DNA of 64,000 nucleotides from Planctomycetota bacterium (GCA_019636195.1 JAHBYA010000008.1:62001-126000), one strand, 5' to 3'; numbered from the stretch's first letter, positions 8,821-17,476 are shown. The notes: generated from the letters alone by a model not told the origin. Translations and numbers: made by a program.

Positions 8821-9417
8821 ATGGCTGACCCGATCCGCGAGATGATTGAAGCCCTCACCGTTGAGCTTGCGGGCCACGGCATCAGCATGGAAACGCTGGT
8901 CGGGCAGGCGACGGGCAAAGCCGCCATGGAAGCGCCGGACGGGCTGGCGAAGCTGGCGCAGGTGTTTGAGCCCGAGTACGCCCTGATGTTCTTTGAGTTT
9001 CTGAAGGGCTACTACGCCAACCCGCAGGGCAGCGTGCCCGCCGTGCCCGGGGGTGCTGAGCTTGAGCCCGCGTTGCGCGCCGCGTTGAAAGACCTGCCGA
9101 TCGAAGACGCCGATAAGGCGCAGATCATTGCCGCGTTCGTGAATCCGCCGGACGCCGCCTCGCCCGGCGAAGCAGGCGCCGAGGCGGAAGACCCCGCCAA
9201 GGTGCTGGACGAACTGAACCAGCAGGTCGAGAAGCTGCAAGCCGAGCTTGACGCAAAGCTGGCCGAGTTGAAGCCGCAGGATGTGCCGGCAGCGCCGTCT
9301 GAAGCACCGGATGCGCCGCCGCCCGAGAACGAACAGGGTGTCGAGCAGCTCAAGCAGGCCATCCGGGAAATGACCGAGTCGCTGGAAAAGGCTCTCAACG
9401 AGCTGCCCAAGGCTTAG
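8821..9417 (+). CDS. Hypothetical protein coupled to VgrG
   Basis: This 198-residue acidic protein begins 4 nt after the vgrG stop. It has no signal peptide. Residues ~1-100 are predicted helical, and residues ~120-150 form a coiled coil (LDELNQQVEKLQAELDAKLAEL). A Pro/Ala-rich linker (~155-170) follows, then a final amphipathic helix (EQLKQAIREMTESLEKALNEL). The family is not recognised. Position and helical, low-complexity character suggest an adaptor, chaperone or cargo of the neighbouring VgrG, but no toxin motif is visible. Confidence 0.7.
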   Translation: MADPIREMIEALTVELAGHGISMETLVGQATGKAAMEAPDGLAKLAQVFEPEYALMFFEFLKGYYANPQGSVPAVPGGAELEPALRAALKDLPIEDADKAQIIAAFVNPPDAASPGEAGAEAEDPAKVLDELNQQVEKLQAELDAKLAELKPQDVPAAPSEAPDAPPPENEQGVEQLKQAIREMTESLEKALNELPKA

Positions 9418-9456
9418 CGGCAGGCAAGCTGGCGCCGCAAAAATCCTGCCGTGTCG

Positions 9457-10533
9457 TTACGCCCGCGCGGTCAGCCATTGGACGAGGTCCTTGAGGAATG
9501 TCGCATCAACCGCGCGCTTTTCCTTGTACATCTCCAGGGTGCTGGGTTTGCCATTGCACGCCTTGAACAGGTGGTCCAGGTCCGCGTAGAGCCTGAACGT
9601 TACGTCGCTGCATTTGCCCGCCAGCAGGTTTTTGGCCAGTTGCCGGCCGTCGGCGACCGCCTTCACCTGGAAGTCCGCTTCACCCTGCGCCACAAATACC
9701 GGGCACGCCACAGTGGCGTGTATCTTCTCGATGTCGAGGTTGTAGTGCTCGTGCATCCACTTCTTGCCGGGCTCAATTTGCGTCTGCCACAACTGCTTCA
9801 GGTTGGCCTCATACTGCTTGCCCAGGATTGCGTAGTTCGGCTCGCGGCCTTCCTTGACCGCGTCCTGAAACTCTTTCTGCACTTTCAGGTTGGCTGTGCG
9901 CGTTATTGCGGGCAGGCCCGCGTTGGCGTCTTTCACTTGCTCATAGATCACGTCGTACATGTTGCGGCCGGGCGCTGCCATGAACACCACGCCGGCGCAC
10001 AGGCTTTCGCCGGCCAGGATCGGCGCCGTAATGCCGCCTTCGCTGTGCCCGACCAGGAACACCTTGGCCTTGTTGACACTCTCGTGGGCGCGCAGCCACT
10101 TCACACACACGCGCGCGTCCTCTACCAGCGCGTGATAGCCGATCTCGCGGGGGTCGATGCCCTCGGGCCCGATCGGCGTGCCGCCGGTGGCGCGGTCGTC
10201 GGCACGCAGAACCACAAAGCCCGCGTTGGCGATCGCGTCCAGAACCTCCCATGTGCCGATGTCCATGCCGCCGGCCATGCCGTGCCGGTCCTGTATGCCT
10301 GAACCCGAAATGAAAAACACCGCGGGCCATCCGCCCTCGGGCACTTCGCCCTTGGGCACATTCAGGCTGGCGGCAATTGCCCAGGCCTTTGCGCCATCCT
10401 TGGCGGCGACGGGGATGCTGACCTCCGATGTCGTAAAGCGCGCGTCGGCAGGCGGCTTGTAGGCCGGCGCTTCCTGGCCGTGGGCGGCAAGTGCGGCAAG
10501 CACGATCAGGCACAGGGCGGCAAGGGCTCGCAT
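9457..10533 (-). CDS. Secreted alpha/beta-hydrolase
   Basis: The 358-residue protein has a signal peptide (MRALAALCLIVLAALAAHG). The catalytic triad is readable: the nucleophile is in VGHSEGG, the acid in FVAQGEADFQV and the His in ADLDHLFK. The oxyanion region FFISGSGIQDR resembles the secreted esterase/peptidase-like hydrolases of the dienelactone-hydrolase and EstB type. Two ATGs are adjacent. The second (10533) is at the better distance from GGAGG. The substrate is unknown and the gene stands alone on its strand. Confidence 0.85.
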   Translation of the reverse strand: MRALAALCLIVLAALAAHGQEAPAYKPPADARFTTSEVSIPVAAKDGAKAWAIAASLNVPKGEVPEGGWPAVFFISGSGIQDRHGMAGGMDIGTWEVLDAIANAGFVVLRADDRATGGTPIGPEGIDPREIGYHALVEDARVCVKWLRAHESVNKAKVFLVGHSEGGITAPILAGESLCAGVVFMAAPGRNMYDVIYEQVKDANAGLPAITRTANLKVQKEFQDAVKEGREPNYAILGKQYEANLKQLWQTQIEPGKKWMHEHYNLDIEKIHATVACPVFVAQGEADFQVKAVADGRQLAKNLLAGKCSDVTFRLYADLDHLFKACNGKPSTLEMYKEKRAVDATFLKDLVQWLTARA

Positions 10534-10602
10534 CATATCCTCCGCGAAGGGTTGGCATTGCATGGTAGCAAGGCTGTTTACAAGAAGAGCGAAGGTTTGG
10601 AA

Positions 10603-10631
10603 TTTCCGCGGCGCGACGCGCCGGGTATCCT
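10603..10631 (+). promoter_or_regulatory. Leaderless promoter for the PH-like gene
   Basis: A -10 box TATCCT (10626-10631) lies 6 nt before the ATG, with a weak -35 TTTCCG (10603-10608) at 17-bp spacing. There is no Shine-Dalgarno sequence between the -10 box and the start. Confidence 0.45.
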
Positions 10632-10637
10632 TGCGGC

Positions 10638-11096
10638 ATGGAGTATCACGACAAACAGTCCAGCCTGCTTCTGAACCTCGCGCTGCTTGCGTGCACGGGC
10701 GCCGCCGTGGTCGGCGGGTGGTTCGCTTGGTCGGCGGATCAGAGTCTGCTGCTCGCGCTGATCATGGGCGCTACCGCGCTGATCCTGCTGCTGGTGGTAG
10801 TTGCCTTTCACAGCCTTAAACTCTCGGTCACAGCGGACGGCATCACCGCCAGCTTTGGCGGCATCATCACGCGCCGCGTGCCGTGGGCCCAGATCGACCG
10901 CGTTGAAGCCGCGCCGTACAAGTGGCTGCAGTTCGGGGGGTGGGGCCTGCGCTGGGATGGCCGCGGCGGCTGTGCGTACAGCCAGCCCGGCGTGAAAGAC
11001 CAGCTGATCGTGCACCTCAAAACCGGCAAGCGCCTTCATGTGACGGTCAAGAACGCGCCCGCAGCCATGGACGCAGTGCGCGAGTTCAAGCTGTAG
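10638..11096 (+). CDS. Membrane protein with PH-like domain
   Basis: The 152-residue protein has two transmembrane helices (about residues 10-30 and 38-58: LLLNLALLACTGAAVVGGW and LALIMGATALILLLVVVAF). A cytoplasmic beta-sheet domain follows (LSVTADGITASFGGIITRRVPWAQIDRVE ... VHLKTGKRLHVTV), with the layout of bacterial pleckstrin-homology-like domains. The function is unknown. The end lies 45 nt before the porin start on the same strand, but the porin has its own promoter. Confidence 0.7.
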   Translation: MEYHDKQSSLLLNLALLACTGAAVVGGWFAWSADQSLLLALIMGATALILLLVVVAFHSLKLSVTADGITASFGGIITRRVPWAQIDRVEAAPYKWLQFGGWGLRWDGRGGCAYSQPGVKDQLIVHLKTGKRLHVTVKNAPAAMDAVREFKL

Positions 11097-11106
11097 CCTG
11101 CAACCC

Positions 11107-11134
11107 TTGTCGATTTGCACAGCCGCCGTATCCT
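11107..11134 (+). promoter_or_regulatory. Leaderless promoter for the porin gene
   Basis: TTGTCG (11107-11112), a 16-bp spacer and TATCCT (11129-11134) lie 7 nt before the ATG. The start of transcription would fall on or beside the start codon. Confidence 0.5.
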
Positions 11135-11141
11135 TCCGGCC

Positions 11142-12512
11142 ATGCGATCCTTACTGTTCTTTGCCGCGCTGGTGTTTGCCGCTTCCGCGTTAGCGCAGGA
11201 CAGCGCGAGCATCAGCCTGCTGAAGGACAACGGGCTGCGCTTTGACAGCGACGGCTTTTCCATCAAGGTGAAGCTGCAGGTGCAGTTCCGACTGACCGTG
11301 CAGGATGAGCGCGGCAACACCGGCAGCGGTGTGCGCGCCACCAACGGGCGCGATTTTGCCAATTTCCGGGTGCCGCACGCGCGGCTTTGGCTGACCGGGC
11401 ACATCTTTGACCCGGCGTTTCAGTACCGCGTGCGCCTGAACTTCGCCAACCCCGCCTCCGACATGATTGAACTGGCGGCCTTCCGCTGGGCGTTGATCAG
11501 GGCCGTGAACCTGAACGCGGGCCAGCACAAGCTGCCTTTTGACTGGGAGCAGCTGGTGCCGCCCGACGAATTGCAGTTCATTGAGCGCAGCTACGCCAAC
11601 CTCACGTTTGCACAGGGCTTTGCCAAGGGCATTTGGATCGACGGTCAGGTGACACGCTGGATCCGTTACTCCGGCGGCATCTACAACGGCGTGCTGCGCG
11701 CGCAGGACGACTTCCGCAACAAGGACAACCAGCTCACGGAAGACACGTTCAGCGCGATCATCGACAACGAGCTGATGGTCGCCCTGCGCCTTGAGACGCA
11801 CCCGCTGGGCGACGTCGCCTACGGCACCAACGACCTGCGCCCGGAAGCCGAACGTGAACAGTTCATTTTCGCGGCTGGCCTTGGCGGCAACTGGTTCACG
11901 AGCAACCTGAACAACCCCGACCTGCGCGGCGACACGGGCGCGTTTGCCACCGGCAGCGGACGTTCGCGCGTGGGCCAAAGCACCGTAGCTGTGACCGCCG
12001 ACGCCCACGCGCGCTTTTACGGCGCGGCGCTGGACGTGGCGATTTACTGGCGGCACACCGAATTCAGCAACCGCGGCATCAACACCTACCGGGTCAACAA
12101 CAAGGCGGGCATCGGCGACCTTACCGACTGGGGCTGGAGCATTGAGGCCAGCTACTACCTCGGGTTCTTCCCGCTGAGTGTGGCCGCGCGCGTGAACCAC
12201 GTTGACGCAGACGAGTTCTGGGGCGCGGACGCAACACTGGCCTACACACGCACCCGCAGCCGTGCAATCCGGCCCGACGGCACCGAGGCCGGCATGGGCG
12301 TGAACTGGTACATCCATGGCGATCGGATCAAGGCAAGTCTGGACGTGAACTACGTAAGCCAGCAACTGGCGTTTTCATACCGCAGCGGTACCCGCTTGGC
12401 CGGCGTGTACAACCAGCCGCCGGTGCGCAAGGGCCAACTGGGCAGCAACCCGCCCAACTCCGATTACAACGTGCTGTGGATTGTGCGCCTGCAGCTTCAA
12501 TGGCTGTTTTGA
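11142..12512 (+). CDS. Phosphate-selective porin OprO/OprP-like outer-membrane protein
   Basis: The 456-residue protein has a signal peptide (MRSLLFFAALVFAASALA, cut before QDS). Alternating beta strands rich in aromatic and charged residues follow, and the protein ends in LWIVRLQLQWLF, a terminal aromatic beta-barrel signature. Family-typical segments are FRVPHARLWLTGHIFDPAFQYRV, the AGQHKLPFDWEQLVPPDELQF loop and TFAQGFAKGIW. It would form an anion/phosphate channel in the outer membrane. No pst or pho genes are adjacent and no Pho box was recognised. Confidence 0.82.
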   Translation: MRSLLFFAALVFAASALAQDSASISLLKDNGLRFDSDGFSIKVKLQVQFRLTVQDERGNTGSGVRATNGRDFANFRVPHARLWLTGHIFDPAFQYRVRLNFANPASDMIELAAFRWALIRAVNLNAGQHKLPFDWEQLVPPDELQFIERSYANLTFAQGFAKGIWIDGQVTRWIRYSGGIYNGVLRAQDDFRNKDNQLTEDTFSAIIDNELMVALRLETHPLGDVAYGTNDLRPEAEREQFIFAAGLGGNWFTSNLNNPDLRGDTGAFATGSGRSRVGQSTVAVTADAHARFYGAALDVAIYWRHTEFSNRGINTYRVNNKAGIGDLTDWGWSIEASYYLGFFPLSVAARVNHVDADEFWGADATLAYTRTRSRAIRPDGTEAGMGVNWYIHGDRIKASLDVNYVSQQLAFSYRSGTRLAGVYNQPPVRKGQLGSNPPNSDYNVLWIVRLQLQWLF

Positions 12513-12546
12513 GCCCGCCTCGTCGTCCACAGCACCCGCGACACAG

Positions 12547-13320
12547 TCAATGACGCCATCGCGGGTAGCGCTTTTTCAGGCGGCGCAGCTCCCGCAGCAT
12601 CCATTTGGCGTCGCGTCGCTTGGGGGCAGGCAGGCAAGCCATGGTCGGGCCGTAACTCAATTGCCGCAGGCCGTCGCGCGTGTAGGGCGCCTGCCATTGC
12701 CGGTCGGGGCTGCTCGCGATCAGTTCCCAGCATGGCCGATCCAGCGCTTCGAATGCCGTCACGAAGCGCGGGTCATCGCTGAACACCGGGTGGGGCCAGA
12801 ACGTCTCGGCAAACTGCCGCTCAAGCTGCCCGTGGTGTGAGTCATGCATGAACACCATCAACGGCGACACAGCCGCGCACACACGCAGGCACAACTCGAT
12901 TCCCAGCGAACCCTTGGGGCCGTCCACGAGCAACACGTCGCCGGCCCTGACAATCGGGGGCAGCAGATTCAGCGAATCGCCGTACATCAGGCGCACATTT
13001 CGAAACTCGGACAGGCGCCGGGTCGCGATTTCGTCGTCCGGCGTGCCCTTGTGCAACTCAAAGCTGATCACTTCGCGGTCCGGGAAAAGCAGTGCCAGCA
13101 GCGCCGTGCTTTGGCCGCGCGCGCGGCCCGACTCAACAATCCGCGCCGGCTTAAGCGCCGCGACACACGCCAGCATGAACAGTATCTCGCTGTTCAGGAT
13201 GCCCTTTTCCTGGTAGCCGCTGCGGTCGGCGGCAGCGCGCACGCGGTCGGCCAGGTTCTGCGCCGCCTCAAGGATGCCCGGTATGTCCGGGCGGTTTGCT
13301 GCCCCCGCTTGCTCACTCAT
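12547..13320 (-). CDS. Class I SAM-dependent methyltransferase-like protein
   Basis: The 257-residue protein has motif I as RIVESGRARGQSTALLA (variant E-x-G-x-x-x-G), acidic residue VISFELHKG at the end of strand 2, then VRLMYGDSLNLLP and GDVLLVDGPKG, as in class I Rossmann methyltransferases. MHDSHHGQ resembles a catalytic or metal-binding loop of O-methyltransferase relatives. The first Gly of motif I is replaced by Ser-Gly-Arg, so activity is uncertain. The ATG at 13320 is favoured over an upstream TTG at 13356. No good ribosome binding site is seen. Confidence 0.65.
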   Translation of the reverse strand: MSEQAGAANRPDIPGILEAAQNLADRVRAAADRSGYQEKGILNSEILFMLACVAALKPARIVESGRARGQSTALLALLFPDREVISFELHKGTPDDEIATRRLSEFRNVRLMYGDSLNLLPPIVRAGDVLLVDGPKGSLGIELCLRVCAAVSPLMVFMHDSHHGQLERQFAETFWPHPVFSDDPRFVTAFEALDRPCWELIASSPDRQWQAPYTRDGLRQLSYGPTMACLPAPKRRDAKWMLRELRRLKKRYPRWRH

Positions 13321-13384
13321 GGTTGCGCATTCTTCAATGCCCGTAGTTCCCGTCAATTGCGGCTTGCACGCGCGGCGCGGCAGT

Positions 13385-13416
13385 GAAAGGCCCCGCGCGT
13401 GTGCACGGGGCCTTTC
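13385..13416 (-). terminator. Hairpin after the PilB-like gene
   Basis: A perfect 11-bp stem (13385-13395 with 13406-13416, GAAAGGCCCCG/CGGGGCCTTTC) lies between the methyltransferase start and the PilB stop. It is probably a terminator for the PilB-like gene, with only a weak T-tract. Confidence 0.5.
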
Positions 13417-13441
13417 TGCGAAATGGTTCTGGGGCCGAAAC

Positions 13442-15136
13442 CTAGATGTCGTCGCGGTGCGCGATAGTCAGAACTTCGCCCACTGTGGTCGTGCCCAGCA
13501 GCACCTTGCGCACACCGTCCTCAAGCAGCGTGCTCATGCCGTTGTTGCGCGCTTCCGCCCTGATCTTGAGCGTGCTGGACTGCTTCATCGTCAGCTCACG
13601 CAGGGGCATGTTCATTTCCAGCAGCTCATACACGCCCATGCGGCCGCGGAAGCCGGCGTTGCCGCACTCGCGGCAGCCTACGCCCTGGTAAAGCGTCTTG
13701 CCCTTGACCTGCTCAGGCTTCAGGCCGACCATTTTCAGTTCGGCGGGCTCGGGTGTGTACGGCGCCTTGCAGTGCTTGCACAGCACGCGCACAAGGCGCT
13801 GTGCCATGATCGCCTGCACGGCGCTGGCCACCAGGAACGGTTTGACACCCATGTCGATCAAACGCGTCAACGCGCTGCTGGCGTCGTTGGTGTGCAAGGT
13901 GCTGAACACCAGGTGGCCGGTCAACGCGGCCTGGATAGCGATTTCAGCGGTTTCCTGGTCGCGGATTTCGCCCACCAGAATGATGTTGGGCGCCTGGCGC
14001 AACATGGCGCGCAGGATGCGCGCGAACGAAAGCTGAATCTGGTGGTTCACCTGCGCCTGGTTGATGCCCGACAGGTTGTACTCCACCGGGTCTTCGGCGG
14101 TAATGATCTTGACGTCCGGCTTGTTCAGCGCCGTCAGCGCCGCGTACAGCGTGGTGGTCTTGCCGCTGCCCGTGGGGCCGGTGACCAGGAAGATGCCGTT
14201 GGGTTTGCGCAGGATTTTCTGGAATCGGTCAAAGTCCGTCGGGTGCACGCCCAGCGTTTCCAGCGCCACCAGGTTCTTGGCCTTGTCCAGGATACGCATG
14301 ACCACCGACTCGCCCCAGCTGCACGGCAGGCAGCTTACGCGCAAGTCGATGTCGCGGCCCTCAACGCGTGTCTTGATGCGGCCGTCCTGGGGTACGCGCT
14401 TTTCCTCGATTTTCATCTTGGACAGGATCTTCACGCGCTGGATCAGCGGGCCCTGCAACCGCTTGGGCGGCGACTCCATTTCCTGGCAGTCGCCGTCAAT
14501 GCGGTACCGGATGCGGACCTTTTCTTCCATCGGCTCAATGTGGATGTCGCTGGCCCGCTGCTTGATCGCGTCGGTGATCAGCAACTGCACTAGCTGCGCG
14601 ACGTAGCCTTCTTCATCGTCGGTAGAAAGCTCGTGAGCGTCGAAATCCTTGTAGGCGATGTCTTCGCCCTCGCCGCCCATGATGTCGCCCATGCCGCCGA
14701 TGCCGTAGTACTTCTTCATGGCGCCGCGGATCTGGCTTTCGGGGGCCATCACCCAGTCAACTTCACTGCCCAGAATAAACCGCAGGTTGTCCAGCGCATA
14801 AAACTCGAGCACGCGGAAGGTCGCCACCGTGAGCTGGCGGCCCTTCTTCTGGACCGGGATGATCTCGTGTTCTTCGACGATTTCCTTGCCGACCGACTGC
14901 ACAAGGTCAGGCGGCAGGTCGTACTTGTTCAGCAGTACAAACTTCACGCCCTGCTGCTTGGCAAGCGCCTTGGCAAGCTTCTCGTCATCGAGGTAGCCGA
15001 GCTCCATCAGCGCTTCGCCCAACATCATCATGTTGGTCTTGGCCTGCGCCAGTCCCTCTTTGACCTGCTCAACTGTGCAGAACTTGAGGCCGACAAGAAT
15101 CTTGCCCAGGGGTGTCTTCTTTGATTGCGTCAACAT
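13442..15136 (-). CDS. pilB: PilB/GspE-family assembly ATPase
   Basis: This 564-residue cytoplasmic ATPase powers type IV pilus extension or type II secretion. An N-terminal MshEN-like domain (GKILVGLKFCTVEQVKEGL) is followed by the GspE N2 and ATPase domains. Walker A is GPTGSGKTTTLYA, the Asp/His boxes and Walker B are in ILVGEIRDQETAEIA and FSTLHTND, and a tetracysteine zinc site is formed by CKHC and CREC. The start at 15136 follows GGGAGG. No pilin or pilC gene is adjacent, so the choice between pilB and gspE is not settled. Confidence 0.9.
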   Translation of the reverse strand: MLTQSKKTPLGKILVGLKFCTVEQVKEGLAQAKTNMMMLGEALMELGYLDDEKLAKALAKQQGVKFVLLNKYDLPPDLVQSVGKEIVEEHEIIPVQKKGRQLTVATFRVLEFYALDNLRFILGSEVDWVMAPESQIRGAMKKYYGIGGMGDIMGGEGEDIAYKDFDAHELSTDDEEGYVAQLVQLLITDAIKQRASDIHIEPMEEKVRIRYRIDGDCQEMESPPKRLQGPLIQRVKILSKMKIEEKRVPQDGRIKTRVEGRDIDLRVSCLPCSWGESVVMRILDKAKNLVALETLGVHPTDFDRFQKILRKPNGIFLVTGPTGSGKTTTLYAALTALNKPDVKIITAEDPVEYNLSGINQAQVNHQIQLSFARILRAMLRQAPNIILVGEIRDQETAEIAIQAALTGHLVFSTLHTNDASSALTRLIDMGVKPFLVASAVQAIMAQRLVRVLCKHCKAPYTPEPAELKMVGLKPEQVKGKTLYQGVGCRECGNAGFRGRMGVYELLEMNMPLRELTMKQSSTLKIRAEARNNGMSTLLEDGVRKVLLGTTTVGEVLTIAHRDDI

Positions 15137-15229
15137 CAAGCCTCCCGGCAACTCATCGGCCCGGGCTCAACGCCCGGCTGGCACGTGGGGTACCGTCGTG
15201 GAAACGCTCAACAATGTACCCGCAAGCCC

Positions 15230-15796
15230 CTAGCTGTCAACGATTTGGGCCTGCGCCCGCTTCCCGGCGTTGCGCACTTCAAGTGCGACATCCATCAAAC
15301 CGCGCAGGCTGACCAGCATGGCCAGCGCCACCACCACCCCCACCAGCGCCCCCTGCTCGCGGCCCGCCAGCCCCTTCACGCTCTGCCCGAACAGCGGCAA
15401 CAGGGGGACCGCCAGCACCGACAGGCTGCAAGCCGACGTCAGCAGGCGGCGGGTGACCTCGCCGCGCACCGGCCCCAGCGTAAGGCCCCGGGATACGCTG
15501 ACCGTCTCAAGCCCAGCCGCCATCGCGGCATACAGTACCACGGCCGCGGCCACCCCCATCGCCAGGGGCTCAAAGGCCGCCACCCCGGCAGCGGGCAGGG
15601 CCTCACTGGCGGCGCGCAGCAGCCTTGCCAGCGGCTCGGGGCTGCGGTCCATGACCCGGGCAATCGCGACAGCCTCGCTGGCCAGGGCCCCGGCACAGCC
15701 CGCGGCAACCAGCGCCGGGATGTCCGCCAGCCCGCCCGCTGCCAGCGCACAGAAGGCCACCAGCGCAAACGCGATCCGGAAGTGCAGCACACGCAT
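15230..15796 (-). CDS. Hypothetical integral membrane protein
   Basis: The 188-residue Ala/Val/Leu-rich protein has about five hydrophobic segments (residues ~5-35, 68-95, 115-135 and 145-165), an Arg-rich loop and the C-terminus LEVRNAGKRAQAQIVDS. No family is recognised. It is the nearest upstream gene of pilB on the same strand, but 94 nt apart. Strong Ala/Gly bias could be a composition effect, but the frame is the only long one with membrane periodicity. Confidence 0.55.
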   Translation of the reverse strand: MRVLHFRIAFALVAFCALAAGGLADIPALVAAGCAGALASEAVAIARVMDRSPEPLARLLRAASEALPAAGVAAFEPLAMGVAAAVVLYAAMAAGLETVSVSRGLTLGPVRGEVTRRLLTSACSLSVLAVPLLPLFGQSVKGLAGREQGALVGVVVALAMLVSLRGLMDVALEVRNAGKRAQAQIVDS

Positions 15797-15840
15797 ACAG
15801 CCAGCCTGGCGGCAAGGCGCCGCGAGAAAGGAATCCGCGA

Positions 15841-16173
15841 TCAGGTCACCACGCCATCGACGGGCTTGAAATGCGGGAACGGCCGTTCGGATTCGGGCAG
15901 GCTGATCAGCGCGGAAAACTCAGCCAGTTCTTCCAGGCGCTTCCACAGCTTCTGGACCGCCTTGTGGTCGTGGGCCTTGGCGGCTGCGCCGGGCTTCCAC
16001 TCAAAGATCTCGATAAAGGTTCCGTCTTCGGACTCTGCCAACAGTGCCGGGCGGTCGGTGATCAGCTCTTCGACGCGCAAAGTGGTGTTGTGCTGCTGAA
16101 TCAGTTCAAGCAGGGCCTTGCGGCTGGTCGCCGCGAAGGGCCGGTACATGGCAAATGCGATCTCGCCGCTCAT
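15841..16173 (-). CDS. Small dimeric alpha-beta barrel-like protein
   Basis: The ~110-residue protein begins with beta strand IAFAMYRPF, then helix SRKALLELIQQHNTTLRVEELIT, strand RPALLAESEDGTFIEIFEW, helix HKAVQKLWKRLEELAEF and the end ERPFPHFKPV. This resembles small ABM-type or dimeric ferredoxin-like domains of unknown role. The reading frame continues upstream to 16290 and beyond, but homology-like content starts at MSGE (16173) or MLHKTG (16191). The start is therefore uncertain. Confidence 0.65.
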   Translation of the reverse strand: MSGEIAFAMYRPFAATSRKALLELIQQHNTTLRVEELITDRPALLAESEDGTFIEIFEWKPGAAAKAHDHKAVQKLWKRLEELAEFSALISLPESERPFPHFKPVDGVVT

Positions 16174-16311
16174 GCCGGTCTTGTGCAGCATTGGCAGCGG
16201 GTTGGCAACTGGAAAGTTGGGATCGTGCGACACTTGCGGACAAGTCGCCGCCGGCTGGGACCCGAACCTCGAAATTCGAATTTCGGCCATGGAGGGCTGC
16301 CTGCACGCGAC

Positions 16312-16317
16312 TAAACT
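16312..16317 (+). promoter_or_regulatory. -10 box of a leaderless gene
   Basis: TAAACT lies exactly 6 nt before the ATG of the HYExAFE gene with no ribosome binding site between them. The -35 region is not clear. Confidence 0.4.
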
Positions 16318-16323
16318 GGCCCC

Positions 16324-16827
16324 ATGTTCGGCGCCAAGAACCACTATGAACACGCGCTCAGCGGTTGGCTGATTGAGGCCGGCGTGCGCGCGCTCAGCGT
16401 TGAGCAGGCGCGCCGGCCGGTGCTGCACGGCGTAACCCTGAAGAACTTCGACGTCATGGTGGAAGGCCCCGACCAGGTGCTGGCCCTTGAGTTGAAGGGC
16501 CGGCGCGACCGCCCGTGGGTCAGCCGCACCGACCTGTTCTCGATGATGGGTTGGCAAACGCTGCTGCGCGGCAAAGCCGAGCCCGCATTCCTGTTCAGCT
16601 TCTACACGCCTTCGCACGCGTTGCCGGGCCGCGTGGCCGATCTGCCCTGCACACGGCACGAAACCCCCGCCGGCGTGTACCGCTACAGCCTGCTGCGCCT
16701 TGCCGACGCCCAGCGCCTTGCCAAGCCCCGCAGCGCCGGCTGGGCGACGCTGGACTTTGAATGGGGTGCGTTTGTGCGCGCGGTACAGCCGCTGCACGAG
16801 GTGCTGGCGGCCCCGATTGCGGGATGA
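16324..16827 (+). CDS. HYExAFE-family protein with nuclease-like fold
   Basis: The 167-residue protein starts MFGAKNHYEHALSGWLIEAGV, the HYExAF signature of a family known mainly from planctomycetes. Central FDVMVEGPDQVLALELKGRR gives D...(E)xK spacing like the PD-(D/E)xK nuclease core, followed by WVSRTDLFSMMGWQTLL. Function in the family is unproven. It is divergent from the 15841 gene. It is the best single taxonomic marker in the window. Confidence 0.75.
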   Translation: MFGAKNHYEHALSGWLIEAGVRALSVEQARRPVLHGVTLKNFDVMVEGPDQVLALELKGRRDRPWVSRTDLFSMMGWQTLLRGKAEPAFLFSFYTPSHALPGRVADLPCTRHETPAGVYRYSLLRLADAQRLAKPRSAGWATLDFEWGAFVRAVQPLHEVLAAPIAG

Positions 16828-16852
16828 AGCGGGCCCCGGCGCGCGTTAGGTA

Positions 16853-16882
16853 TTGACGCGTCAAGTTGCGGCGTGCTAGGCT
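16853..16882 (+). promoter_or_regulatory. Sigma-70-type promoter of ssrA
   Basis: TTGACG (16853-16858), an 18-bp spacer and TAGGCT (16877-16882) lie 17 nt before the mature tmRNA 5' end. This leaves a leader of about 10 nt for RNase P to remove. Confidence 0.7.
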
Positions 16883-16899
16883 GAGCGTTCTTTGACAAC

Positions 16900-17249
16900 G
16901 GGGGTGATCGGTTTCGACCGTGTAGTTGGGCGGTGAGGAAGGGTGTCGAGGACGTCGGTGACCTCGTAAATCAACCGGCAAAAGCATACATGCTGAAAAC
17001 CGTTACGCTCTCGCAGCCTAATAGTGCTCCGAGCGTGCTGCATCCTGAGCCTGAGGGGATGTAGAGCGAAATGATGATCAGGCTGGCGCGCAGGCCCTGC
17101 CGCAGGGCCGCGCGTGAGACGACGCGGATCGTCGTGAACAAGCCTGTCCGTTGGCGGGTTCACGATCAGACCAGTTGACGGACTACACATCTAGATGCCT
17201 CATCGGTCGGTTATGCGGCACGCGGGTTCGATTCCCGCCACCTCCACCA
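16900..17249 (+). ncRNA. ssrA: Transfer-messenger RNA (tmRNA)
   Basis: This RNA rescues stalled ribosomes and tags the nascent peptide. The 5' GGGGGUG (16900-16906) pairs with CACCUCC (17239-17245), followed by the discriminator A and an encoded CCA (17247-17249). The TGATCGGTTTCGAC segment is the hallmark tmRNA 5' D-like region, and GCGGGTTCGATTCCCGC is the T arm. The tag frame ends GCT GAA AAC CGT TAC GCT CTC GCA GCC TAA, giving a tag ending AENRYALAA. The exact resume codon is not certain (GCT, or one a few codons earlier). The 3' end is duplicated downstream. Confidence 0.95.
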
Positions 17250-17464
17250 CAATCCAGCCAGGCGGTCGCGTCAGAGTCCAAGCTCGCGCGACCGCTTCGC
17301 TTACGGGCTGCAACGCTCGCCTGCGGGCGAGCTCTTGCAGCCCTGCTTCGCGGTCAAAACAGCCCACCGGGCTGTTTTGAGGTTCGATTCCCGCCACCTC
17401 CACCACAATCCAGCCAGGCGGTCGCGTCAGAGTCCAAGCTCGCGCGACCGCTTCGCTTACGGGC
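17225..17464 (+). repeat. 84-bp direct repeat of the tmRNA 3' end
   Basis: Bases 17225-17308 and 17381-17464 are identical over 84 bp. Each copy holds the tmRNA T-loop, 3' acceptor strand and CCA plus 59 bp of downstream sequence including the GCGGTCGCG...CGCGACCGC inverted repeat. The 72 bp between them carries two further hairpins (GCTCGCC-tgc-GGGCGAGC, and AAAACAGCCC-acc-GGGCTGTTTT at about 17357-17379). The second looks like a terminator. No integrase gene is nearby. Confidence 0.9.
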
Positions 17465-17476
17465 CTCGGGCGGCTA

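Noticed and set aside
16900..17249. tRNA gene at the CCACCTCCACCA end
   Set aside because: There is no anticodon arm. The 5' partner GGGGGTGATCGGTTTCGAC is 340 bp upstream with a tag frame, so it is tmRNA.
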